A stretch of DNA of 64,000 nt from Owenia fusiformis (lineage: Eukaryota; Annelida; Polychaeta; Sabellida; Oweniidae): NCBI GenBank assembly GCA_903813345.2, contig CAIIXF020000006.1, positions 26,791,936-26,855,935 of the forward strand, in the 5' to 3' direction. This document shows positions 48,201 to 55,590 of this stretch, in pieces. Made by a program: the position numbers and the translations under genes. The notes beneath the pieces were generated by a model. It worked only from the letters and a program-made list of their open reading frames with translations, had not been told where the DNA came from and did not search any database. Position 1 is the first letter of the stretch. Each line of letters opens with the position of its first letter.

Positions 48201-48848
48201 CACCATTCAAAACATGGCCATTAAATTGACAATTTGTGAGATTTTCAGAAATTTTTGATGACTGGTTTAAGAGAAACGTGTGTTCAAAAAGTTCGCCATA
48301 TCGATACCCATTCTTTGTAGGATGAAAATCACCATCCTACAAATTGACAACCGGAAGTCTGGCCATGCTGAAACGAAGACATCATGTCTTCGTTTCCAGT
48401 TGATCCCCAGTGCAACAGATATTGTTGAAAAAGCACTTTTTGTAATGACCTAGATCGTCTTGGCATGCTTACACACGGAGGGCGCCTAGACAGATATATG
48501 ACCAGAGTGTTAGATTTTTGGCAATCATTTTGGCTTTGCCTAGACAGAAATCATTTTGGCTTTGCCTAGACTGAAATCATTTCTTGATATCTTGAAAAAA
48601 TAATTTTTCAATTTCATGTGGACATGGTCTGTTTCAGGGCAGCTAGGATGAGAGAAGTTTTCAATGGGTTTGACAAGGACGGTAGTGGTGAAGTGGACAA
48701 AGCAGAGATGGACCAGGTGTTCAAGGAGATGGGAAAACATCTCTCTGAAGCTGAAATCGCGCGTATGATACAGCTGGCTGATACAGACGGGAGCGGCACC
48801 TTAAACATCAGCGAGCTCATCAAGCACTGTTTCGGTGTGGACATGTAA
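39155..48848 (+). CDS. Calmodulin-like four-EF-hand calcium-binding protein (142 aa)
   Basis: Three exons, 39155-39277, 44194-44288 and 48638-48848, join to 429 bases. Four EF-hand loops are visible: DTDNSGFLTLSE (12-23), DQSGDDKMSFEE (48-59), DKDGSGEVDKAE (85-96) and DTDGSGTLNISE (121-132). Loops 1, 3 and 4 match the consensus; loop 2 has D instead of the usual G at position 6 but keeps ligands at 1, 3, 5, 9 and 12. At 142 residues it is slightly shorter than calmodulin (about 149), with a short linker between lobes. No signal peptide or membrane span, so a cytosolic calcium sensor or buffer is expected; partner unknown. It belongs to the calmodulin/troponin C superfamily but diverges from calmodulin. 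AATAAA at 49198 may end it. Confidence 0.95.
40497..40575. mobile_element. Mini-element family 2, copy C
   Basis: TACCCCTTGCATTTG...GTGCAGGGCA with flanking GTCATTGCAT/GTCATTGCTT (one mismatch). A diverged 79-bp relative of the identical pair. Confidence 0.75.
41090..41296. repeat. GGGGCGGATCTGGG repeat, copy 2 (inverted)
   Basis: Ends GGGGGGGGCAGATCCGCCAGTG; contains TTTGGCCTGAAATT and repeated GGGCCC blocks. Confidence 0.6.
41890..42400. repeat. ACTCAGAATTTCATA minisatellite, interrupted by a MITE
   Basis: About 28-30 bp units (CATACTCAGAATTTCATATACGCA-type, several variants) lie on both sides of the MITE at 41950. Confidence 0.8.
41950..42213. mobile_element. hAT-like MITE family 1, copy 4
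   Basis: CATCCTCC...GGAGGATG, 264 bp, flanked by exact ATAGGTGC (41942-41949, 42214-42221). Longer than other copies by a short internal insertion near 42058. Inserted in the minisatellite. Confidence 0.9.
42719..43022. mobile_element. hAT-like MITE family 4, copy 1
   Basis: 304 bp, ends CAAGGAGGATTGGCTCC and GGAGCCAATCCTCCTTG (perfect 17-bp inverted repeats), exact 8-bp target duplication CGATATAC (42711-42718, 43023-43030). Second copy at 58130. Confidence 0.9.
43306..43350. mobile_element. Mini-element family 2, truncated copy
   Basis: TACCCTTCGCGCAGAGTCTAG start and ACGAAGATG end; the other half is lost. Confidence 0.55.
43372..43510 (+). repeat. Inverted-repeat arm A (intron 1)
   Basis: Matches the reverse complement of 48318-48450 over about 100 bp: ACAAAAAGTGC, GTTGCACTG, ACTGGAAACGAAGAC, GTCTTCGTT, GACTTCCGGTTGTCAA in order. 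Contains the near palindrome AACGAAGAC.nnn.GTCTTCGTT. A third, same-sense copy starts at about 44465. Confidence 0.85.
43505..43587. mobile_element. Mini-element family 2, copy D (inverted)
   Basis: TACCCTGCGCGTAGAGTC...GAATGCAAAGGGTA, the reverse orientation of copies A and B, 83 bp. Confidence 0.75.
43735..43808. repeat. Short inverted repeat
   Basis: TTACGTAAACGGAAC and GTTCCGTTTACGTAA are perfect 15-bp arms. Confidence 0.8.
44194..44288 (+). CDS. EF-hand gene exon 2
   Basis: Acceptor TTGATTTTATTTCAG; 31 codons plus two bases (AA) to donor GTATGA. Encodes EF-hand 2 and the linker AASPEQHK. Flanked by inverted repeats in both introns. Confidence 0.95.
44600..45815. mobile_element. GGAAACGAAGACAGTTTC inverted element, host of a nested insertion
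   Basis: Left GGAAACGAAGACAGTTTCC (about 44630) and right GAAACTGTCTTCGTTTCCC (about 45789) are inverted and lie outside the Tc1-like element, which appears inserted between them. Confidence 0.6.
44717..45638. mobile_element. Tc1-like element with ~300-bp inverted arms
   Basis: Ends CACTCCCCTCCATAAGTTTGG and inverse; TA at the left, altered at the right. Long imperfect arms (44717-45010 / 45360-45638). The left arm has a 39-bp tandem duplication (44811-44889: GAAAATAGTTATAATATTGA...). No transposase. Confidence 0.75.
45945..46576. mobile_element. Iteron-rich element (GCGGTATATGGCATA)
   Basis: Ends TGTTACGCGGTA and TACCGCGTAACA, flanked by ATGGAG on both sides (45939-45944, 46577-46582). Both terminal regions carry many copies of GCGGAATATG/CATATACCGCAGGTGAAT in either orientation, like transposase-binding iterons. 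No coding sequence. Confidence 0.8.
46747..47105. repeat. ~130-bp inverted repeat
   Basis: Arms 46747-46880 and 46982-47105 share CTTTCCGAACCTC, ACAACATGTTT and TTGTACAAAGGAAATTT-type blocks, inverted. Probably one fold-back element. Confidence 0.75.
47145..48176. mobile_element. mariner-like deletion derivative
   Basis: Flanked by TA; perfect inverted ends CGAGGGGGGATTCATAAGTA continuing GTGGGAC. 1032 bp. Keeps only the two ends of a minus-strand transposase gene (next entry). Confidence 0.9.
47481..47793 (-). pseudogene. mariner transposase, N- and C-terminal ends joined
   Basis: 47793-47602 reads MEQNVIKIAMKKQESRINIR then FNALKKF.VLETYRGLLEVYG and KSTVYR, the N-terminal helix-turn-helix pattern ending in STVYRW-like residues. 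About 47610-47481 reads INLGKYGFVGAYLEWLKRCQ and KCIDCHGEYFEK then stop, the classic mariner C-terminus (WL.RC..CI...GEYFE). The frames differ, and the whole catalytic DDE/D core, roughly 200 residues, is missing. Confidence 0.8.
48318..48455 (+). repeat. Inverted-repeat arm B (intron 2)
   Basis: Inverse of arm A at 43372, with perfect internal palindrome AAACGAAGACAT/ATGTCTTCGTTT. Lies 4.0 kb downstream of exon 2; arm A lies 0.7 kb upstream of it. Confidence 0.85.
48638..48848 (+). CDS. EF-hand gene exon 3
   Basis: Acceptor GTCTGTTTCAG; first base completes Lys-73 (AA|G); 69 further codons and TAA. Carries EF-hands 3 and 4 and ends ELIKHCFGVDM. Confidence 0.97.
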
Positions 48849-49197
48849 ACATAGATTTTGCACTTGGAGATTAGATTGCATGGAGATTTGAACAATCATT
48901 TTGTATCGACATCCGTGCTTTCGGACAGTTAGTCTAAGAATTTTTATATAACTTTATATTATAAATATGTATATCTTATTATGGACCCATTTTATCAAGT
49001 ACAAATGCACTGATTTAACTGGATGAATTTCAGAGAGTGGTCTACGACCAAGTCCTAGGGTCATCTAGTCTAGATACGTAGTATCCGACTATCTAAGATC
49101 CAGTACATTTACAATTGTGTCGTAGGGTTCTTATCGAATATAGATGGCGGGCACGTCAATGACTCAAAGACGCTATTATGAGAAAGAAATATATATT

Positions 49198-49203
49198 AAT
49201 AAA
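49198..49203 (+). terminator. AATAAA candidate poly(A) signal of EF-hand gene
   Basis: 350 bases after the stop codon. A CCGTAGCC-type repeat begins at 49209, so the natural 3' end may have been altered; another AATAAA is near 49686. Confidence 0.35.
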
Positions 49204-49208
49204 AAGAC

Positions 49209-49330
49209 CAGGTCCGTAGCCAGGTGTATTTCGCCCTGTGCCAATATTCTTTCAAAATCATGCAGCGCCATTCGAGTGACTTTGAGCCAACATATTAATG
49301 TGACCCCCCCCCCCGAAGCCCATCTTCATC
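49209..49330. repeat. CCGTAGCC-type repeat fragment
   Basis: AGGTCCGTAGCCAGGTG start and a GACCCCCCCCCCC run; truncated relative to 3345 and 33290. Confidence 0.55.
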
Positions 49331-49872
49331 CTTGGCAAAAGCTGTCTTCTGGTCTGAAAACATTTTTTTGTATCTAAGACGACATGTGTTACTTTAGTAT
49401 ATTATGCTACCTTTTCTTTTTCCGAGATACATGATCTGTTAACAAGTTTTATAAAACCGTGGACTATTCCAGAGAAAAAGGAAATAATTCATTCTATCAT
49501 ATGTTAATTATCTCAGTAAATTATAGCTAATATTATTGTCGAAGCCTTGACTTTAATTTTTAAAATAACTCAATGGTGTACGTCAATGACTCGTGTCATA
49601 TTGATAAATCATGGTGACGGATGGTTTTCAGAACAATATCTTTATTTTATTAGAAATGTGTCATTGAAAACATCCTTGTACATTAATAAAAGTCTTTCAA
49701 CGGTGTCAACATAAACTATAATAAACAGTAAATAGAATTGAGTTTTGTTATTTGATAATGTAGGCAGATATCTGAAATACAGAGTGGTCTGTTATATGTG
49801 AACACGCACTATCAGAAATTACGTTGGCAAAATTGTGGTTTCTGTATATAAAATAAGCAATTAACATGCAAA

Positions 49873-49984
49873 ATGTCACCACATGTCATTTGTAAGACTC
49901 CGACCTCCGAATGCCAAACACAAACCGCCACAAACATATTGGAGACTATTCCAATATGTCAACACCATTTCTGGTTGTGACATA
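49873..49984. mobile_element. Mini-element family 3, copy 5
   Basis: AATGTCACCACATGTCATTTG ... CTGGTTGTGACAT, core with CCAAACACAAACCGCC. Confidence 0.65.
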
Positions 49985-49999
49985 ATAAACAGTACCGTG

Positions 50000-50930
50000 A
50001 AAGCAGAGTTAAGCTTAATGTAAAGGAAAACGCCTCCTAAAGTAAAAAAAGCTAGAAGAAAATCTTTAACTGAAAACGCAGATCAAGGAAATAGCACCAA
50101 CTATCTAGCAAAATTAGCCCACACATTAAATTTTTCATCTATTTTTGAAAAAACACTTATGGAAAATGATCAGTTCCACTGGGGCACCCTCCATCTAAAT
50201 CAGGTATAGATCTAAAGCCCCGAAACCTGAGGAGGCCGGAGTACTACTGATGATGTAGACGGCTACTGAAACAGAACTCGACTACTTGTCTTTGGGCTTG
50301 TTCAACAAGTTCTACTTGCAGAGAGTAGCAGAGCATGTTTATGTTTACCTAAATGGCTATGGAGAATCAGGTTGATGAAATCTCTCCCGATATTATCTCT
50401 TGGTCTATTTGAATGAATCTGTTTTGAAATAATTTTCAATGCAAAAGGCCCTTTCTTCAATCAACCGCTGCAACGCAGTTTATAATGACAGGAAGCTTTC
50501 TCTTGGATAGGACGTTCCAAAGTGCTGTAATATAAATGTGTTTGGATTAGTAGTTTTTTTGCAAAAATGCAGGGTTTCCATTTTTGACCACCTGCATGAT
50601 AAGCTGACTTGCTTACCAGGTGGATTTTAAGAAAGCCATGTCCTAACTTACATTGGCATGTCTCCACGGAAAAAATGATGTCTCTATATCCTCAAGTCAT
50701 TGATGCTATGCAAATATTGTTTTATGCATTGAGCACTCTACATCGAACATTGGACATCTACGCGGAAACATCATGAAGATTCCTTAAGAGTTCAGTTATT
50801 TCAACATATGAGGGTAACGTTTTTGTGGACAACCTATTACACTACTTCTACTACTATTATGCTACTTCTTTACGAGTAAATTAATAGAATAATGTCATGC
50901 CATGACCCGTTTATGCCATACGCATACCTG
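50000..50930. other. Intergenic stretch
   Basis: Only a Tc1-type end relic at 50564-50594 (AAAATGCAGGGTTTCC..TTTTTGACCACCTG) recognised. Confidence 0.45.
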
Positions 50931-51525
50931 CCAACCTACCGTATTTTTACGGGAATCTACCGTAAATGTTTTGTTTTTCCGTAAAAAAATGACGAACTAC
51001 CGTAAAAGAATACCATTTTTTGCCCGTAAAAAAGCCCGTAAAAAATCTACCGTATTTTTTTGTAATCTACCGTAAATTTTCTTTTTAAAAAACTCGTTTA
51101 TTCCATGAGAACGGCCGTAAAATCTACCGTAATTTTTTGAAAATCTACCGTAAATTTTTGAAAATCTACTGTAAATTTTCGAAAATCTACCGTATTTCTG
51201 CTAAAATCAACAGTATTTTTGTTCAAACTACCGTAAAATTTCCCGTTATTGTCGGGAAATGCTGAAAAATTGAAGTCTTCCTGTACTGTCCCTGTAATAT
51301 TCCTTCACCAACCCGAATATAAATAGGTATCGGCAGGTCTGTGGTTATCAGGTTATTGTGCATTTATCTAAGTAACCTTGCGTGTAATCAGTCCAAACAC
51401 CAACTACCACTAGCTAGAAAGAATTCTTTCTGACATGAAATATGCGTAGTTTGACATATACATTATACATAGTTTAATCAATTTGTTTACAGTACGATAA
51501 AATGTATTTTTCATCAGAACACATT

Positions 51526-52462
51526 ATCACGCGGTACTAACTCACCGGGGCGTATCGAAACCAAAACGCCCCGCAAAACCGTTAATTTGAATTTTAAACC
51601 TACCCTTTCTTTGGAAAATCAATGATTGTGAGTCTCACAGTACACCGTTTTTCTTCAAACATGTTCCATTAAAACCTTCACAGAAATACCTTTCACTCGG
51701 TACATTGTTTTTGTGTACAGAGTCGCTCGTTTTAGCGGCGTTTTGGTCCCCAGATGTGAGAAGATGCAAATCTTCAGAGATTTCAACCAAAAGCCTCGAT
51801 ATATCGCCAGTTCTTTCAATATTCTCCCCTATATTTTGCAGAAGGACTCTCATTACAACCCTCCATCTCTGCATCAACATACTTTTTACATTAAACGCAG
51901 CAATTTCCAAAAGCCCTACGCATCTGTTCGAAATTGATCAAAACGCCCCGTTCTCTTCCAAATCGCCCCGTTGGATATATACACCTTGAAACTACACGTT
52001 TGTAGTCATAGACTCTGCGGGGCGTTTTGGAAGACAACGGGGCGTTTTGGTCAATTTCGAACAGTTGCGTAGGACTTTTCAGAATTGCTGCGTTTCATGT
52101 AATAAACATGTTGATGCAGCGATGGAGGCTTTTAATGGCAGTCCTTGCGCAGAATATGGGGGAGAGTGATAGAAGAACTGGCGAGATATCAAGGATTGTG
52201 GTTGAAATCTCTGAGAATTTGCAACTTCTCACATCTTGGGACCAAAACGCCGCTAAAACGAGGGACTTTGTAAACAAAAGCAATGTCTCGACTGAAAGGT
52301 ATTTCTGTGAAAGTTTTAATGGAACAAGTTTGAAGAAAAACGGTGTAGTGTGAGACTCACAGTCATTTATTTTCCAAAGACAGGGTAGATTTGAAATTCA
52401 AATTAACGGTTTTGCAGGGTGTTTTGGTTTCGATACGCCCCGGTGAGTTAGTACCGCGTGAT
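51526..52462. repeat. 0.94 kb near-perfect palindrome
   Basis: Arms of about 430 bases (51526-51960, 52020-52462) meet around an 80-base centre; ends ATCACGCGGTACTAACTCACC and inverse. ACGCCCCG motifs recur at the outer ends and centre. Each arm carries a matching open frame: minus 51635-51910 and plus 52027-52353, aligning colinearly from IAAF...MLMQRWR to ...LKKNGV with no gap. Confidence 0.9.
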
Positions 52463-52970
52463 TATATCAGTAACAAATACATAATCAAAAAATAAAGCAT
52501 TGAGTTCTGGTTTATTGTAAAAGTATTGTGATATCCGAATCTGAATGATGTCTCAGGGGAAAGGTTTCAGCAAATGCTCATAACAGATTATTTTTGAAAG
52601 ACAATTGATCTGTGCTTATTTTCTATTTGTGCCAGACAAACACATTGATGTTGTTAGAGACTTGCGAGTGAACAAATCAATATTTAATACCATATGATTC
52701 CAATGTTATATGAACATTATGTCTGTCATTTCAATTCGTTAAAGTGATAGATCATCTAAGATGGTGAGTAAAAACGTAATCCATATTTTGTATTTCAGTA
52801 AATGTTTTATTCATTGTATTTCCAAACATCCTGATATCTAAAAAAACTGGTTAGAAGGTGAATAAAAGTGGAGATATGAATATTGTGTTCGTATTTTGAA
52901 TCAATCTAGATTTATTGTAAAAGAGTTGTAAAAGAGTTGTATTCATATACATGTACATTTTGCTGAAACA

Positions 52971-53003
52971 TTAACCACTAGGCCGGCTTGGCCTAGTGGT
53001 TAA
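52971..53003. repeat. 14-bp perfect inverted repeat at SINE head
   Basis: TTAACCACTAGGCC and GGCCTAGTGGTTAA separated by five bases; the right arm is the SINE's box A region. Confidence 0.9.
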
Positions 53004-53360
53004 GGCATTGGTCTGAAAAGCAGGAAGTCTGGCTACAGGCTGAAAAGTAGAGGTCTTGGGTTCAAACCCAGGTCACAGCACTTCTTGTGATATGTCTTTG
53101 ACCTATGACTGCTGACCTATACCGGCGATTACTAGAGTGCTGCTAACTCGATAAAAGGCTGGCGCTGGCTAGAATTGTCTATGGTTCTAGCCAGGATAAA
53201 GATACCAGTTCTTCAACTCGACAATGGCACGATGCCCATGTCAAGCAGCGTGCCTACTAGGCACGCAGTTTGAAACTCTGACAAACTGCGCGCATATTTC
53301 AAAATGTGAGACGGGGAGGACACGACTCCCAAAAAGAGCCAAAATACAAAAAATACAAGG
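52985..53360 (+). mobile_element. tRNA-derived SINE
   Basis: Box A-like TGGCCTAGTGG and box B-like GGTTCAAACCC are present but too far apart and without a proper cloverleaf for a functional tRNA. A body follows (CGGCGATTACTAG, GGCGCTGGCTAG) up to an A-rich tail CAAAAAATACAAGG. Confidence 0.7.
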
Positions 53361-54482
53361 TTAGTCTCGTCTTAAAGATAGTACAATTCTGTGAAGATGA
53401 ACTTAATTTACTCATAGTACTCAATGTTTTTCCCGATGTAAACCTAGTTATCTCAATATAAGGGTCTTAAGTAACTTCTGTGTTCAAAATTTACAGTGTA
53501 AAGTTATATCTATGTCTTTTTATCGTCATTTGCCGTTTATTCAGCCATTGTGTCTGTGTATGCTAGAATATATAGGTTCACTCCATTTGATTAAATCAGC
53601 AAAGTTTGTGTTCAAAACGATAATACGCCATAAACGTGATTTAAACATTTTTCTTGTCAAACTGCGCGCCTATATTCACATGTACCGTATTTCCCAAACT
53701 GCGTGCCTTATATTTCCAAACTGCTTGCTTATCCAAGCTTGTTTTGTATTATTAGAAAACATAAGCGCCATACAAGGCACATATGTGTCTAATAGTAGAA
53801 CCCCATAATTGAAACACTATGAGAGTTCATCCACCAAGATGGTGATCTGAAAATAAAAGTTTTTTCGTTCCCAACTTAATTGTCACTTCTATTATACATT
53901 TTGACTTTCAATATGAAAATCTCTTAAATCTGACGATAAAACAAAATTTCCAAAGCTATATGAAAAACACCTACACGTGCCTCTGTAGAAATTCCAATGA
54001 TAATATGTAGTTTTAATAGTGTATGCGCACAGTTTGTAATTTCTGGCTAAAATAGGCGCGCAGTTTGTGATTTATTTCTTTTAAATCTCCTGATTATCTG
54101 TTTTATCTCGAAATATTTTGAAATACACATGACAAATGTGTAAGCAATTAAATATAAAACGAGTCTAAAGTATTTGTCATTGATGTTTAAAGTGCTAGAT
54201 CGATTTACGTATAAATTCCCGTTAAATCAGTGACGAAAATGCCATTAATCTGCTTATGTTTTAAAACATTTGCACATAGTTTTTGCTAGTATTTGCAAGA
54301 TTCGTATATTCGCCACAGAATGAACGCATTGAACAAGAAAACAATGCAGGATAAATGTCTTTAAATTACGTTTCAAAATACAGACTCCAACTTAAATGAT
54401 GCAATGTTGTTAGGCACGCAGTTTGTGATCGAAACAAACTGCGCGCCTAAGTAGGCGCGCAGCTTGACATGGGCACCGTGAA
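53228..54482. mobile_element. CAAACTGCGCGCC iteron element
   Basis: Inverted ends around TGCCCATGTCAAGC.GCGTGCCTACT (53232-) and its inverse (about 54440-54474). At least eight AAACTGCGCGC/GCGCGCAGTTTG motifs sit near the ends and within. No transposase. Starts where the SINE body ends and may overlap it. Confidence 0.7.
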
Positions 54483-55443
54483 TGGGAAGAACTGCTCTAC
54501 CTTAGTGACTAATATGTCATGATATGACATCTAAAGAGTCAATAAAAAATATATTAAATATAGAAAACCGCATTGTATAAAGGTTTAACTACCGCATTTT
54601 TCAAAATCTACCGAAAAATACCGCATGTTGGCAAGTCTTCCGCAAAAGTACCAGTTTCTCAAAAAACTACCGTAAAACTACCGCATTTTTTCAAAATCTA
54701 CCGTAAAACTACCGCATTTTTTCAGAATATTTCGCAAAAGTACCGGTTTTTCAAAAAACTACCGTAAAAACTACCGCATTTTTTAATCTACCGTAAAACT
54801 ACCGCATTTTTTTCTAAATCTTTCGCAAAACTACCGCTGTTTTCAAATTTTACCGCAAAATTACACTTTTTTCAAAAATCTACCCCAAACCTCTGAAACT
54901 ACAGTATTTTTTTAAAATCTACCGCAAAAACTACCGTATTTTTTAAATCTACCGCAAAAACTACCGTTTTTTTAAATCTACCGCAAAAACTACCATTTTT
55001 TCTAAAATCTACCGCAAAAATACCGCAATTTTGTTGAAAAATACCGCAAAAACTACCGTATTTTGAATAAATCTACCGCAAAAATACAGCATTTTAAAAA
55101 AAATCTACCGCAAAATTTTGGTCTTAGGTTGGCAGGTATGATACGTCTTATTTGTCCCGAGTACTATTTACAAATAAATGCAAATGGCTGACACCTGTCA
55201 ATGTTATCATATATGCTAACATCTAGATCTTATTATGTCAGCATTGAGCTTGGAAGAAAAAACTATTACGTGCAATTCTACCGTACTTTAACTCAGGTCT
55301 ATTGTTATTTCACTCATGCGATCAACTTTGTTGAGATGGGTAAAGTAGGACACCCTGTAACACATCATTCTAATAAATTCATAAATGAATTTACTTTAGA
55401 ATAGCGAATCAATTATCGTATTTACATATTTATGATTGCCTAT

Positions 55444-55590
55444 TGATGACAAGTCTATATAAGTGCCATTAAAACTGTAAAGTCACTTTCAAATTAGCAA
55501 GACTAATTGAAATCTACGATACAATGAAATTACTAGCAATCGCCGCTCTTTGCGTTGCGCACTTCTTCGTTCAGTGTAAAGGTAAGGATT
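55444..55590 (+). promoter_or_regulatory. Promoter of cysteine-rich gene
   Basis: TATATAA at 55456-55462, 68 bases before the start codon; TSS expected near 55487. This block (TATA to donor) has a diverged copy at 56050-56204. Confidence 0.65.
55524..55581 (+). CDS. Cysteine-rich gene exon 1 (signal peptide)
   Basis: ATG in ATACAATGA context; 19 codons plus G, donor AAAG|GTAAGG. Hydrophobic core LLAIAALCVAHFFV. Confidence 0.9.

Larger units (their letters stand above)
44289..48637 (+). other. EF-hand gene intron 2
   Basis: 4.3 kb, GTATGA to CTGTTTCAG. Almost wholly inverted-repeat elements: nested Tc1-like (44717), iteron element (45945), 130-bp inverted repeat (46747), mariner derivative (47145) and arm B (48318). 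Confidence 0.9.
50933..55140. mobile_element. 4.2 kb composite element with ACCGTAAA arrays
   Basis: Inverted 15-bp ends CATACCTGCCAACCT (50933-50947) and AGGTTGGCAGGTATG (55126-55140), with ATACG on both sides (5-bp target duplication). Inside each end is a degenerate array of CTACCGTAAAA/CTACCGCAAAA units (about 50945-51245 and 54575-55120). The middle holds a 0.94 kb palindrome, a SINE and an iteron element. No complete transposase. Could instead be two related short elements that happen to bracket the region. Confidence 0.6.

Noticed and set aside
52985-53082. Possible tRNA gene (box A and box B present)
   Set aside because: The boxes are too far apart, no acceptor stem pairs, and the sequence runs on into a repeat body and A-rich tail. 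Better read as a SINE.
53512-53808. Plus-strand 98-codon frame
   Set aside because: Inside an iteron-type transposable element; no motif, cysteines scattered without pattern.
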